This document shows, piece after piece, positions 25,716 to 34,620 of a stretch of 64,000 nucleotides of DNA. Positions within the stretch are counted from its first letter, which is position 1; the number at the start of each line of letters is the position of its first letter. The position numbers were made by a program, and so were the translations under genes. Origin of the DNA: Pseudolabrys sp. (GTDB lineage: Bacteria > Pseudomonadota > Alphaproteobacteria > Rhizobiales > Xanthobacteraceae); assembly GCA_026125895.1 (NCBI GenBank), contig JAHCKG010000008.1, positions 90,798 through 154,797 on the forward strand, read 5' to 3'. The notes under the pieces are model-generated. The model made no database searches, was not told where the DNA came from, and saw only the letters and a program-made list of their open reading frames with translations.

Positions 25716-26827
25716 GGCAATTCACTCATCCGGTAATCAGCGGCCTCCAGCCAGGCCGGGTTGATCTCGACGCCCCAGCCGGGCCCGGCGGGGATATCGA
25801 CCATGCCGTCCTTGGCCTGCAGCGGATTGAGGAGCAGCCCTTCCTCCCACGGATAGTAGTCCAGGCCCTCGATGGAGAACTCGACATAGGGCCCGGCATT
25901 CGGGATCGCGCCCATGATGTGAAGGGTGAAGGCCGTGACCAGCGATTGATTGGCCGAATGCGGCGTGACGGGCAGTCCCGCGGCCCCGGCCCAGCGCGCA
26001 ACCTTCAGCATCCGCGAAACGCCGCCAAGATAACAGACATCCGGCTGCACGACATCGACGACCTTGTTGTCGATGATGTAACGCCACAAAGTCAGATCGC
26101 AGTCCTGTTCGCCGCCGGTGACGTCGAGGGTGAGCGCAGCCCTGACCTCGGCGGTCCACTTGTGCTCCCAGTAGGGGCACGGCTCCTCGAAATGGACGAC
26201 GCCGTAATCCTGGAGCATGCGGCCGACTTCGATGGCCTTGCCCGCCGTATAGGCGCTGTTGCCGTCGACCAGGAGCGTCGCCTTGTCGCCGAGGGCGGCA
26301 CGCACCTGCGGCACGATTGCATCGGTGCGGCCCGGCCATTCGTCGATATCGTGGCCGCATTCCTTGCCGACGCGAAACTTGAACGCGGTGTACCCGAACT
26401 CGCCCTGCAGCCGCTTGAGGCGCTCCGCCTCGGCCTCGGGCGTGATCTCGCCACGCTTCATGCTTGACGCATAAACGGGAAACGGTCGTGGTTTGCCGCC
26501 CAGGAGTTCGCAAACACTTTTCTTCTCAGAGCGGCCGCGCAGATCCCAAAGCGCGGTGTCGAGCCCCGTCAGCGCGCGAAACAGATAAGAGCCCGGAAAC
26601 TTATGCTCGCGCTCCGGGATGGTTTCGACCAGAGCATCGATGTCGAAGGCGTCGGCGCCGAGCGAATACGGCGCGATCTGGCGATGAAACACCGCGGCGG
26701 TGATGTCGGCATTGTAGGGCGAGAACTGCCCCCAGCCCTGCTCACCACTCTCCGTTGTCACCCGAACGAAGCCGATATGCTGGGTGGAAAAGGTCTCGAG
26801 CTTCGTGATCTTCATGGGCTTCGCCAT
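25712..26827 (-). CDS. Enolase-superfamily mandelate racemase/muconate lactonizing-type enzyme
   Basis: 371 residues. K150 lies in AFKFRVGK; metal ligands are D188 (VDGN), E214 (HFEEP) and E240 (GGEQD); the general base is H290 (TPHSANQS). The His plus KxR-type arrangement fits the acid-sugar dehydratase/racemase branch, which abstracts a proton alpha to a carboxylate. It is the first gene of the minus operon ending with potC and diverges from the MocR gene, whose product probably regulates it. Its substrate is unknown; a link to the amine genes is unusual. Confidence 0.85.
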   Translation of the reverse strand: MAKPMKITKLETFSTQHIGFVRVTTESGEQGWGQFSPYNADITAAVFHRQIAPYSLGADAFDIDALVETIPEREHKFPGSYLFRALTGLDTALWDLRGRSEKKSVCELLGGKPRPFPVYASSMKRGEITPEAEAERLKRLQGEFGYTAFKFRVGKECGHDIDEWPGRTDAIVPQVRAALGDKATLLVDGNSAYTAGKAIEVGRMLQDYGVVHFEEPCPYWEHKWTAEVRAALTLDVTGGEQDCDLTLWRYIIDNKVVDVVQPDVCYLGGVSRMLKVARWAGAAGLPVTPHSANQSLVTAFTLHIMGAIPNAGPYVEFSIEGLDYYPWEEGLLLNPLQAKDGMVDIPAGPGWGVEINPAWLEAADYRMSELP

Positions 26828-26899
26828 TCAGTTCCGGCGGCGGAAGCGACGCAGTGAATGCGTTGTTTATCCGTCGTGCCGGTTTTTTAGAGTTGAAAT

Positions 26900-26926
26900 G
26901 GTCTGCTCTTAAGGTCCATTCTGACC
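26900..26926. promoter_or_regulatory. Putative MocR operator, copy 1
   Basis: GGTC...TTAAGG...GACC spans exactly 27 bp between the divergent enolase-family (start 26827) and mocR (start 27000) genes. The reverse strand contains TGGACCTTAA, close to the CTGGACTTAA repeat reported for the MocR-family TauR. A second 27-bp copy with the same conserved bases lies at 28519-28545. Confidence 0.55.
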
Positions 26927-26999
26927 GAATAAGAAGGCCACTCCGCCCTCGGGCGGGGTAATTGGTCGGTCGCGGATCGTACAGCGCGGGGAAAATACG

Positions 27000-28502
27000 G
27001 TGGTTAAGCGGGCGGGAGGCGCATTACTGCAGTCAATCGCCATCGATCGCGAGGCTTCGCACGGCCTGAGCGTTCAGATTTGCGCCCATTTGCGCGAGTT
27101 CATCATGTCAGGTTCGCTCGAGGCAGGCGGGCGCCTGCCCTCGACGCGGACGCTAGCCAACGAATTGAAGGTCGCGCGCGCCACCATCGTCGAATGCTTC
27201 GACCAGCTTGCTGCCGAAGGCCTGATCGAATCCCGCGTCGGCGCCGGTACATATGTAAGCCAGGTATTGAGGACCGAGCGCCCGCCCGTCACGCCGCAGA
27301 AGCCGGCCGTGTCGGAAAAGAGTGCGCGGCTGGCTCAGTCGATGGCATCGGCATCGAGCCGTTTCGTGCCGCGCCTGGTCCACGAGCCACGGTCGTTCAC
27401 AACGGCAATCCCTGCCTATGATGCGTTCCCGATGGCGCAGTGGGCGCGCCTCTCCGGCAAGCACTGGCGCGAGGCACGCAAAGACGTGCTCGGTTATCCC
27501 GAACCGCACGGCCACGACTTGTTGCGCAAGGCCATCGCCGGTCATCTGCGCACCAACCGCGGCATTCGCTGCGACTGGCAGCAGATTTTCATCGTGGCCG
27601 GCGCGCAGCAGGCGTTTCAGCTTATCGCTTCGACGCTCATCGATCCCGGCGACAAGGTCTGGTTCGAGGACCCCGGCGCCATCGGCGCCCGGAACAGTTT
27701 CGTTGTCTCCGGCGCCGATCTGGTGCCGGTGCGCGTCGATGACGATGGCCTCGATGTCGACGACGCGCTGCGCAAGGCGCCCGACTTCCGGCTCGCCTTC
27801 GTAACGCCGTCGCATCAGCAGCCGCTCGGCGTCAGCATGGCGCTGGAGCGGCGCTTCGCCCTGCTCGCGGCCGCCGAGCAACGCGGCGCCTGGATCATCG
27901 AGGACGACTGGGACGGCGAGTTCTGCTTCTCCGGCCTGCCGATGCCGACACTGCAAAGCATGGATCAGGCCGGCCGCATCATTTATGTCGGCTCGTTCTC
28001 GAAATCGCTGTTCCCGTCACTGCGCCTGGGCTTCATCCTCGCGCCGCCGGCGCTGACCGAGCATTTCCGGACCAGCCTCGAAGCGTTCCTGCCCGGCGTG
28101 CCGACCGCAATCCAGGCGATCGTTGCCGACTTCATCGTCGAAGGCCATTTCGCCACGCATATCCGCCGCATGCGCAAGACTTATCACGAGCGCTACCTGA
28201 CCCTTTATCAGGGCGTGCAGAAGCATCTCGGTGAAGTTCTGGACATCAGGCCGGCGACCACCGGCATGCATACGGTGGCCTACCTCGCACCGGGCCTCAA
28301 CGCCGAGGCGATCGCCCGGCGCGCTGCAGAGCGCGGCATCACGTTGACGCCGATCAGACGCTTCTGCATTGCGCCCAATGACCGGCAAGGGTTTGCCCTC
28401 GGCTTCAGCGGCTTCTCACCGGCGCAGATCGAGGCTGGCATCGCAACTCTCAAGGATCTCTTTGCCGACCTCAGGCCGGCCACTTGCGCGAAGTCGGCGT
28501 GA
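27000..28502 (+). CDS. MocR-family regulator (GntR helix-turn-helix fused to PLP aminotransferase-like domain)
   Basis: 500 residues, the typical MocR length. An N-terminal winged helix (about 18-85; GGRLPSTRTLANELKVARAT) is followed by a fold-type I aminotransferase domain with the presumed PLP lysine K335 in GSFSKSLFPSLRLGF. It begins at a GTG with a G-rich stretch upstream; a later start is possible. MocR proteins sense PLP-linked amines or amino acids (GabR, TauR, PdxR). It diverges from the enolase-ALDH-oxidase-pot operon and is followed by a GMC oxidoreductase. Near-identical operator-like sites flank it. Confidence 0.9.
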   Translation: MVKRAGGALLQSIAIDREASHGLSVQICAHLREFIMSGSLEAGGRLPSTRTLANELKVARATIVECFDQLAAEGLIESRVGAGTYVSQVLRTERPPVTPQKPAVSEKSARLAQSMASASSRFVPRLVHEPRSFTTAIPAYDAFPMAQWARLSGKHWREARKDVLGYPEPHGHDLLRKAIAGHLRTNRGIRCDWQQIFIVAGAQQAFQLIASTLIDPGDKVWFEDPGAIGARNSFVVSGADLVPVRVDDDGLDVDDALRKAPDFRLAFVTPSHQQPLGVSMALERRFALLAAAEQRGAWIIEDDWDGEFCFSGLPMPTLQSMDQAGRIIYVGSFSKSLFPSLRLGFILAPPALTEHFRTSLEAFLPGVPTAIQAIVADFIVEGHFATHIRRMRKTYHERYLTLYQGVQKHLGEVLDIRPATTGMHTVAYLAPGLNAEAIARRAAERGITLTPIRRFCIAPNDRQGFALGFSGFSPAQIEAGIATLKDLFADLRPATCAKSA

Positions 28503-28518
28503 CGTCCTCTCGGGCACT

Positions 28519-28545
28519 GGTCCGACTTTAAGGCGAGAATGGACC
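28519..28545. promoter_or_regulatory. Putative MocR operator, copy 2
   Basis: GGTCCGACTTTAAGG followed by GAATGGACC, 27 bp between the outer GGTC and GACC, as in copy 1. The shared pattern is GGTC.G...TTAAGG........GACC. It lies 56-82 bp before the GMC oxidoreductase start. Confidence 0.5.
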
Positions 28546-28600
28546 TCTGCAGCGGCGGCGAATTTGCCTAAAGTCCCGGCGCACGACAGAGGGATGCCGG

Positions 28601-30211
28601 TTGGATTCGTTTGACACCATCATCATTGGCGCGGGTTCAGCGGGCTGTGTGGTTGCCGGCGAGCTGGCGGCCGCCGGCAATCGCAAGATTCTGGTACTCG
28701 AGGCCGGCCCGAGCGATCGAAGCCCGTGGCTGCATCTGCCGATCGGCTACGGCAAGATGTTTTATAATCCCGCCGTCAACTGGATGTACGAGACCGAGCC
28801 GGAGCCGGGGCTCGCCAACCGCCGCATCTATCAGCCGCGCGGCAAGGTCGTCGGCGGCTCGAGCGCCATCAATGCCATGGTCTACTCGCGCGGCCAGGCC
28901 GAGGATTACGATGGCTGGGAAGCGCTCGGCAATCGCGGCTGGGGCTGGTCCGACGTTTTACGCCTCTATCGCCGCATCGAGGACCATGACCTCGGCGCCT
29001 CGCAATGGCACGGCGCCGGCGGTCCGCTGCATGTCACCCACATCGCCAGCACCGCGCATCCGCTTACGGCGCTGTTCATCAAGGCCGGCATGGAGGCGGG
29101 CCTCGCGTTCAATCCTGATCTCAACGGCGCGACGACCGAAGGCGTCGGGACCTACCAGATCACGACGCGCGGCGGCATCCGCGAATCCGCGGCGCGTGCC
29201 TTCCTGCGTCCCGCCTTGCGCACGGGACGGGTGCGCGTCGAAGCCGAAACATTGGTGACGCGCATCCTGTTCGACGGCCGTCGCGCGGTAGGCGTCGAAT
29301 GCCGTCAGCATGGTGAAGTGAAGACCTATCGCGCCAACGCCGAGATCATTCTCTGCGGCGGCGCGTTCAACTCGCCCCAGTTGCTGCAACTCTCCGGTAT
29401 CGGTCCCGGCCGCTTGCTGAACCAGTACGGCATCAATGTCCTGGTCGACAGCCCCGCCGTCGGCCGGAATTTCCAGGACCATCTCTGCTACGACCATGTT
29501 TACAAATCGACGAGACCAAGCCTGAACGACGATCTGCTGCCGCTTCTCGGAAAGCTGCGCGTCGGACTGTCCTACCTGCTGGCGCGGCGCGGCCCGCTCG
29601 CGCTGAGCGTCAACCAGGGCGGCGGATTCTACCGTTCAAGGCCGGACGTGACGCGGCCCGATATCCAGCTCTATTTCTCGCCCCTGAGCTACACCAAGGC
29701 ACCGCCGCGCGTGCGCGCGCTGATGAAGCCCGACCCGTTCTCGGGCTTCTCAACCAGTGTGTCGCCGTGCCGTCCCAAGAGTCGTGGCCATGTCGCCATC
29801 CGTTCGGCCGATCCGACCGTCCCGCCGGCGATCGCGCCAAACTATCTGTCGCATCCGGACGACATCGACACCCTGCTCGCGGGAGCGCGTTTTCTCTGCA
29901 CACTGGCGCGCACACCGACTTTCAACGATCTCGTCAAGCAAGAGCTGTCACCCGGCGCGGCCCGGCATTCCGATGCCGATCTCCTCGACGATATCCGGCA
30001 GCACGCCTATTCGGTGTTTCACCCGAGCGGCACTTGCCGCATGGGCGTCGATCCAGCAGGCTGCGTGGTCGACCCGGCGCTGCGCGTCCACGGCATCGGC
30101 GGCCTGCGCGTCGCCGATGCCTCGATCTTTCCGACTGTACCGTCAGGCAACACCAATGCGCCGGCGATGATGGTCGGCGCGAAGGCGGCCGAACTGATCT
30201 CCGACGGCTGA
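28601..30211 (+). CDS. GMC-family FAD-dependent oxidoreductase (choline dehydrogenase-like)
   Basis: 536 residues. DTIIIGAGSAGCVVAGELAA binds FAD; GKVVGGSSAINAMVYSRGQ and GGAFNSPQLLQLSGIGP are the two GMC signatures; the active-site His and Asn lie in HPSGTCRMG and SGNTNAPAMMVG. TTG 28601 is the start: the nearby ATG at 28594 is out of frame, and GAGGG lies 8 bp upstream. It oxidises an alcohol to an aldehyde, possibly an amino alcohol such as choline. The operator-like site upstream suggests MocR control together with the amine operon. Confidence 0.88.
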   Translation: MDSFDTIIIGAGSAGCVVAGELAAAGNRKILVLEAGPSDRSPWLHLPIGYGKMFYNPAVNWMYETEPEPGLANRRIYQPRGKVVGGSSAINAMVYSRGQAEDYDGWEALGNRGWGWSDVLRLYRRIEDHDLGASQWHGAGGPLHVTHIASTAHPLTALFIKAGMEAGLAFNPDLNGATTEGVGTYQITTRGGIRESAARAFLRPALRTGRVRVEAETLVTRILFDGRRAVGVECRQHGEVKTYRANAEIILCGGAFNSPQLLQLSGIGPGRLLNQYGINVLVDSPAVGRNFQDHLCYDHVYKSTRPSLNDDLLPLLGKLRVGLSYLLARRGPLALSVNQGGGFYRSRPDVTRPDIQLYFSPLSYTKAPPRVRALMKPDPFSGFSTSVSPCRPKSRGHVAIRSADPTVPPAIAPNYLSHPDDIDTLLAGARFLCTLARTPTFNDLVKQELSPGAARHSDADLLDDIRQHAYSVFHPSGTCRMGVDPAGCVVDPALRVHGIGGLRVADASIFPTVPSGNTNAPAMMVGAKAAELISDG

Positions 30212-30314
30212 CCGCGAGAGCGTGCAAATCGCGAATCAGCTTATGAGGCCGTTAATCGCCAGCCCTCTCGCAAACGGAAGCTTTGGGCCACAATCGGAAA
30301 CGCCGACTTTCAAC

Positions 30315-30338
30315 AAAAAAAAAGAAGTGGCCGCGCCA
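30315..30338 (-). terminator. Possible intrinsic terminator of the marR gene
   Basis: On the minus strand a short TGGC-GCG-GCCA stem is followed by CTTC and nine T residues, 60-80 bp after the marR stop. The stem is only 4 bp, so the call is weak. Confidence 0.4.
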
Positions 30339-30396
30339 ATCAGCAATCGTGTTTTTGGCGACTGGTCCTACGTGTCTGCGTACCTGTCTCAACTGA

Positions 30397-30933
30397 CTAT
30401 TCGAAGATGTAGGCTCTTGCTTCCTCCATCTGAGAGACATTGGCCTGAAGATTCTTTTGTATTTCCGACAGATACTCGAGCAATTGCTTTATTTCGGCGG
30501 GTGTCAGGCCACTTGAAGCGACCGCCACAACATCCTTGGCCAGCGGGATGAGATCGTTCCGCAGGCGAGAGCCCTTGGCAGTCAAATGAACGTGGATCCT
30601 GCGGCGGTCCGTCTTGTCGCGCACCCGGCGAACCAGACCGGACTTTTCCATATTGAGTATGGCATTCATCGTCGTCGGCTCCATGGTGCCGACTCGACGC
30701 GACAGTTCGCGCTGGGTCAGTCCATCTTCGCTCCAGAGCACACGGAGAAAGTACCACATACCGAGACTGATGCCGAAGGGCTCGACTTTCAGCTGGAGGA
30801 AGCGTTGCAACGCCCGATGAGTGGATCGGATTTGATATCCGATACTATCGGCTATTGGAAAATCCGCGTCGTTGCGCCGTAGTGTCGAAGATCGCGATCG
30901 AGCCCGCTTTTTCAGATTCTTCTTTGCCTGCAC
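30397..30933 (-). CDS. MarR-family transcriptional regulator
   Basis: 178 residues with a basic N-terminal tail (KKNLKKRARSRSS) and a winged helix-turn-helix: LTQRELSRRVGTMEPTTMNA, then the wing DKTDRRRIHVHLT. MarR proteins are dimeric repressors of catabolic operons released by aromatic ligands. It is divergent from the phthalate reductase gene. The inverted repeat ACTTAG-N4-CTAAGT found three times in the phthalate control regions is the likely binding site. It is probably released by phthalate or a CoA-free intermediate (inference). Confidence 0.88.
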   Translation of the reverse strand: MQAKKNLKKRARSRSSTLRRNDADFPIADSIGYQIRSTHRALQRFLQLKVEPFGISLGMWYFLRVLWSEDGLTQRELSRRVGTMEPTTMNAILNMEKSGLVRRVRDKTDRRRIHVHLTAKGSRLRNDLIPLAKDVVAVASSGLTPAEIKQLLEYLSEIQKNLQANVSQMEEARAYIFE

Positions 30934-31194
30934 AGTTGCCCTTTCATAGTTGCGGCCGTTCCAATCGCGCTATTTGGCTCGCGCGACTGTCAGACCGGCC
31001 GACGATTCCAACACGACGCCGGGCAGTTCCCGGCCCAAGAGCGGCCTTGGGCCGCCCCGAGGCCACATTTCTGGCAGTCTACCACCAGGCGGGCGAAATT
31101 GGTTCAGACTTTGAAGCGGCATCGCGCGGCCACGTCCGCCGCCTCAGTTTCCGTCGGGCGCAGGCTAACTCCGTCGGTCCAAGGGTTGAAAATT

Positions 31195-31214
31195 ATACTT
31201 AGTCTGCTAAGTAT
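31195..31214. promoter_or_regulatory. MarR-type operator, copy 1 (before the reductase gene)
   Basis: ATACTTAG-TCTG-CTAAGTAT: perfect 8-bp arms with a 4-nt spacer, ending 18 bp before the reductase start. The rest of the 299-bp gap back to marR (30934-31194) holds no gene that I can support. Confidence 0.75.
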
Positions 31215-31232
31215 TGCGCGTCTACACCGGAT

Positions 31233-32210
31233 ATGCCGATGACCGATGCCGAGCGGAGCGCGAAGACAATATCGCTTCTGGTTGCCCGCAAGCAGGCGGT
31301 CGCACTCGACACGTTTCTGTTCGAGCTGAAGTCCCCAACGGGTGACGATCTACCGTCCTTTACGCCGGGCTCTCACATTACCGCAAAGCCCCCAAGCGGA
31401 CAGTCGCGCCGCTACTCGCTCTGCAATGCACCGCACGAGCGTGACCGTTATCTGATTGCCGTTAAGAAGGAGACGACGGGCCGAGGCGGCTCCATCAGCA
31501 TGACAACCCAGGTGCACGAGGGTGACACCATTGAAGTCGAGCCCCCGGTTAACGAATTCGGAAACTCGCGGACGACACCCGCGACGACGATATTCATTGC
31601 CGGCGGCATCGGCATCACACCGATCAGATCGATGATCCTGCATCTCCTGCAGCAGGAAAATCGTGATTTCAGGCTCTACTATTTCACGCGAACCCCGGAG
31701 TTGATGGCCTTTCGCGACGAGTTCCTCGGACCAGGATATGCCGACAAGGTCGTCCTCCATCATGACAATGGCGATCCGGAGCAGGTCTACGATCTGTGGC
31801 CAATACTGGAAAACCAGAATGGCGCGCACCTCTACTGCTGTGGCCCGAAAGGATTGATGGACTCCGTGCGCGACATGACCGGGCACTGGTCGGATTCGTC
31901 TGTTCACTTCGAAGACTTTATCGGCGCAACTGCCGCAAAGGCGACCGATACTCCGTTCGAGGTCATCCTTGAGAAGTCGAACTCGCGCTACGAGGTGCCC
32001 GTGGGCGTGTCGATTCTCGACACCCTGCGCAATCACGGTCACATCGTTCCTAGTTCGTGCGAAAGCGGCACCTGTGGCACCTGTCGGACACGGCTGATCG
32101 CCGGGGAACCGGATCACCGCGATCTGGTGCTATCCGAAAAGGAAAAGAAGAACGAAATCATGATCTGTGTTTCGCGGGCAAAATCCCCTTCCCTGACACT
32201 CGATCTCTGA
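31233..32210 (+). CDS. Phthalate dioxygenase reductase (FMN, NAD, plant-type 2Fe-2S)
   Basis: 325 residues in the class IA reductase order: an FMN domain with R60-Y61-S62, an NAD domain with GGIGITP (124-130) and CGPKGLM (203-209), and a C-terminal ferredoxin with cysteines 276, 281, 284 and 312. This is the phthalate/vanillate/phenoxybenzoate reductase type (Pht2/OphA1/VanB). It passes electrons from NADH to the Rieske oxygenase at 34617-35957. VanB-type partners are the alternative, but the neighbouring pht4 and pht5 homologues favour phthalate. Confidence 0.88.
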   Translation: MPMTDAERSAKTISLLVARKQAVALDTFLFELKSPTGDDLPSFTPGSHITAKPPSGQSRRYSLCNAPHERDRYLIAVKKETTGRGGSISMTTQVHEGDTIEVEPPVNEFGNSRTTPATTIFIAGGIGITPIRSMILHLLQQENRDFRLYYFTRTPELMAFRDEFLGPGYADKVVLHHDNGDPEQVYDLWPILENQNGAHLYCCGPKGLMDSVRDMTGHWSDSSVHFEDFIGATAAKATDTPFEVILEKSNSRYEVPVGVSILDTLRNHGHIVPSSCESGTCGTCRTRLIAGEPDHRDLVLSEKEKKNEIMICVSRAKSPSLTLDL

Positions 32211-32216
32211 TGCACC

Positions 32217-33398
32217 ATGGCAACTCTGGGTCCATTGAAGTTGGGTGTCATCGGCCTCGGCCGAGCATTTACCCTCATGCTCCCGACGTTTGTCGGACAT
32301 CCGAAACTGCGGCTGACGGCCGCCAGCGACCCACGAAAAGAGGCGGTTGACCGCTTTTCCACCGAGTTCCAGGCCAAGGGCTTTGAGTCGCCCGAAGCGC
32401 TTTGCGCAGACGCGGACATCGACACCGTCTACATCGCGTCGCCTCACCAGTTTCACGTCGAACATGTGAAGCTTGCCGCCGCGCATGGAAAGCACATCCT
32501 GGTCGAGAAGCCGATGGCGCTTTCCGTTGACGCTTGTCTTGTCATGATCGCGGCGGCGCGCGACGCCGGCGTCCAACTGCTCGTCGGACACAGTCACAGC
32601 TACGACCTGCCTTATCTGCGCGCGCGGGAGATGATTTCGTCAGGCCGGTACGGCCGGGTGCGGATGATCACCGCCGTGAATTTTACCGACTTTCTGTACC
32701 GGCCGCGTCGGCCCGAGGAGCTCAGCACCGAGCTCGGCGGGGGCATCGTATTCAGCCAGGCCGCCCACCAGATCGATGTGGTCCGCCTCCTGGCGGCTTC
32801 GCCAGCGACCACTGTCCGCGCCTTTACCGGTAACTGGGACCCGCGCCGGGCGACGGAAGGAGCATACAGCGTACAGATGGAATTTGGTGACGGTGCTTTT
32901 GCGTCCCTCACCTACAGCGGCTACGCACACTTCGACACGGACGAGTTCAACGGATGGCGCGGCGAGCTGGGGCAAGCACGAGATGCCGGCGACTACGGCC
33001 GGGCTCGCGCCGCCTTGAAACAGGCACGCACTGTCGCCGACGAGATCGGCATGAAGAACAAGCGTGCCTACGGACCCGTCGGCACGGACGCCTTTCGTAT
33101 CGACGCCGACATGGCGCACAACCATTTCGGGCTCGTCATCGTGAGCTGCGAACATGCCGATTTGAGGCCTACGCCCCAGGGAATCGCGGTATATGCCGAT
33201 GAAAAGTGCTGGGTGGAGCCGATTGAACAGCCAACCGTGCCAAGGGCCGAAGTCGTCGATGAGCTTTATGAGGCCGTTGTCGACAACAAACCGCCGCTAC
33301 ACAGCGGTGCCTGGGGCCTCGCGACTCTGGAAGCCTGTCTTGCTGTTCTCGAGTCGGCACGAAACGGCACGACCGTCCGTTTGAAGCACCAGATCTAG
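32217..33398 (+). CDS. Phthalate 4,5-cis-dihydrodiol dehydrogenase-like (Gfo/Idh/MocA family)
   Basis: 393 residues. The N-terminal Rossmann fold has LGVIGLGRAFTLMLP, then VEKPMALS (family EKP motif), GHSHSYDLPY and GGGIVFSQAAHQIDVVRLL. This resembles Pht4/OphB, which oxidises cis-4,5-dihydro-4,5-dihydroxyphthalate to 4,5-dihydroxyphthalate with NAD. It starts 6 bp after the reductase stop. Other Gfo/Idh/MocA sugar dehydrogenases are the alternative on sequence alone; context decides. Confidence 0.82.
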   Translation: MATLGPLKLGVIGLGRAFTLMLPTFVGHPKLRLTAASDPRKEAVDRFSTEFQAKGFESPEALCADADIDTVYIASPHQFHVEHVKLAAAHGKHILVEKPMALSVDACLVMIAAARDAGVQLLVGHSHSYDLPYLRAREMISSGRYGRVRMITAVNFTDFLYRPRRPEELSTELGGGIVFSQAAHQIDVVRLLAASPATTVRAFTGNWDPRRATEGAYSVQMEFGDGAFASLTYSGYAHFDTDEFNGWRGELGQARDAGDYGRARAALKQARTVADEIGMKNKRAYGPVGTDAFRIDADMAHNHFGLVIVSCEHADLRPTPQGIAVYADEKCWVEPIEQPTVPRAEVVDELYEAVVDNKPPLHSGAWGLATLEACLAVLESARNGTTVRLKHQI

Positions 33399-33403
33399 GC
33401 TAG

Positions 33404-33586
33404 TCAGGAACTCAAATTGCCTCTCGCGGCAATCGTTGCAATAAAATCGTTCTCGGCCGCTGCCGTCGACTTGTACCGCGGCTCAGTCGTGACAAACGGC
33501 TGCCGCGCATCCGCCGGGTAATAGATCTCCAGATAGTACAAATCCGTGGAGCGATCTTTTTTTGGCTCTATGCGAATAAGTGGCAC
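33404..33586 (-). CDS. Small conserved-looking protein of unknown function
   Basis: 60 residues, MPLIRIEPKKDRSTDLYYLE then IYYPADARQPFVTTEPRY and a helical end. No signal peptide or membrane segment. A GTG start at 33586 has GAGGGAAG 5 bp upstream, and it is 35 bp after the decarboxylase stop on the same strand, so it may be the third gene of that operon. Its stop lies 5 bp from the convergent dehydrogenase stop. I do not recognise the family; the composition looks like a real protein. Confidence 0.55.
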   Translation of the reverse strand: MPLIRIEPKKDRSTDLYYLEIYYPADARQPFVTTEPRYKSTAAAENDFIATIAARGNLSS

Positions 33587-33621
33587 GCTTCACTTCCCTC
33601 GGGCGACGAACAGCCGGTTTC

Positions 33622-34620
33622 CTAAAGTGCAAACGCTTCAAGCGACGACGGGTGAAAAAGCTCTTCCGGGTCGAGGCGCCGACTCGAAAGCCCCTGCCGA
33701 TGATGGGTCTCGAGAAAGGCATTGAGGGTTGCGCGATTGGGTTCGAGGCCATAGGGCCAGAAATCGTGCCCCATTAGCTGCCGGGCGCGTCGAAGACTTT
33801 CATCGAGGAGCGGCAGCGTCACTTTCGGCGCCGACGTATCTGTCAGCGCCTCGAGTGCCATGCGCTTCGACGCCTCGAACGCCTTCATCAACGATCCGGC
33901 CAGGAACGGGTAGCGTTCGGCCAGGGACCGGCGAATGCCGATCACGTGCATAATGGGAAATATCTTCGTTCTCTCGTACCAGTCCAGAGCAGCCGCGCCT
34001 GGATCGGAAAAAAGCCAGGAAATCTTCGGATGCCCGGCGTCGAACGGCGATGGCGCCCGCGGGCCGATCAGGGCGTCGATCTCGCCTTCCGCCAGCATGC
34101 GCGACAAGGTCTGCCCCGCCGGCGCTTCGCTCACGCGGATCGCAGGCGGCAGGTTGAGCGCGATTTTCTCCGCCCGGCCCGGCACTTCGTAACCACCGCG
34201 CACCCACTCAATATCGGATGGGGCTACGCCATAGTCCGACTCCAGAATGTACCGGACCCAGACGTTGGCAGTGAGTTGATATTCCGGTGTGCCAATTCGC
34301 CTGCCTCGCAAATCTTCCGCTCGCTCAATGCCTCGATCGTTGCGGATGTAAATGGCATTGTGGCGAAAGGCCCTCGACGGGAATACCGGGATGGCGATAT
34401 AGGGGCAATCACCTCTCGCGAGCCGAACCACATAGCTCGACAGCGACAATTCCGTTACGTCGAAGTCTGCAAACCGGAAGGCGCGAAAGAACATTTCCTC
34501 CGGATAGAGCAACGAGAAGATCGGGTTCACGCCGTCGATCTGCACTTTCTCGGTCGCCAGCGGGCGCAGACGGTCGTAGTCGCCGAAGGCGACGGTCAAT
34601 GGAATATTTGTCATGATCAT
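33622..34620 (-). CDS. 4,5-dihydroxyphthalate decarboxylase-like protein
   Basis: 332 residues, N-terminus LTVAFGDYDRLRPLATEKVQ, then LYPEEMFFRAFRFADFDVTE and LSLSSYVVRLARGDCPYIAIP. This matches Pht5/OphC, which has a periplasmic-binding-protein-like fold without a signal peptide and converts 4,5-dihydroxyphthalate to protocatechuate. It starts within the stop of the Rieske gene (ATGA at 34617-34620), so the two are coupled. Confidence 0.85.
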   Translation of the reverse strand: MIMTNIPLTVAFGDYDRLRPLATEKVQIDGVNPIFSLLYPEEMFFRAFRFADFDVTELSLSSYVVRLARGDCPYIAIPVFPSRAFRHNAIYIRNDRGIERAEDLRGRRIGTPEYQLTANVWVRYILESDYGVAPSDIEWVRGGYEVPGRAEKIALNLPPAIRVSEAPAGQTLSRMLAEGEIDALIGPRAPSPFDAGHPKISWLFSDPGAAALDWYERTKIFPIMHVIGIRRSLAERYPFLAGSLMKAFEASKRMALEALTDTSAPKVTLPLLDESLRRARQLMGHDFWPYGLEPNRATLNAFLETHHRQGLSSRRLDPEELFHPSSLEAFAL

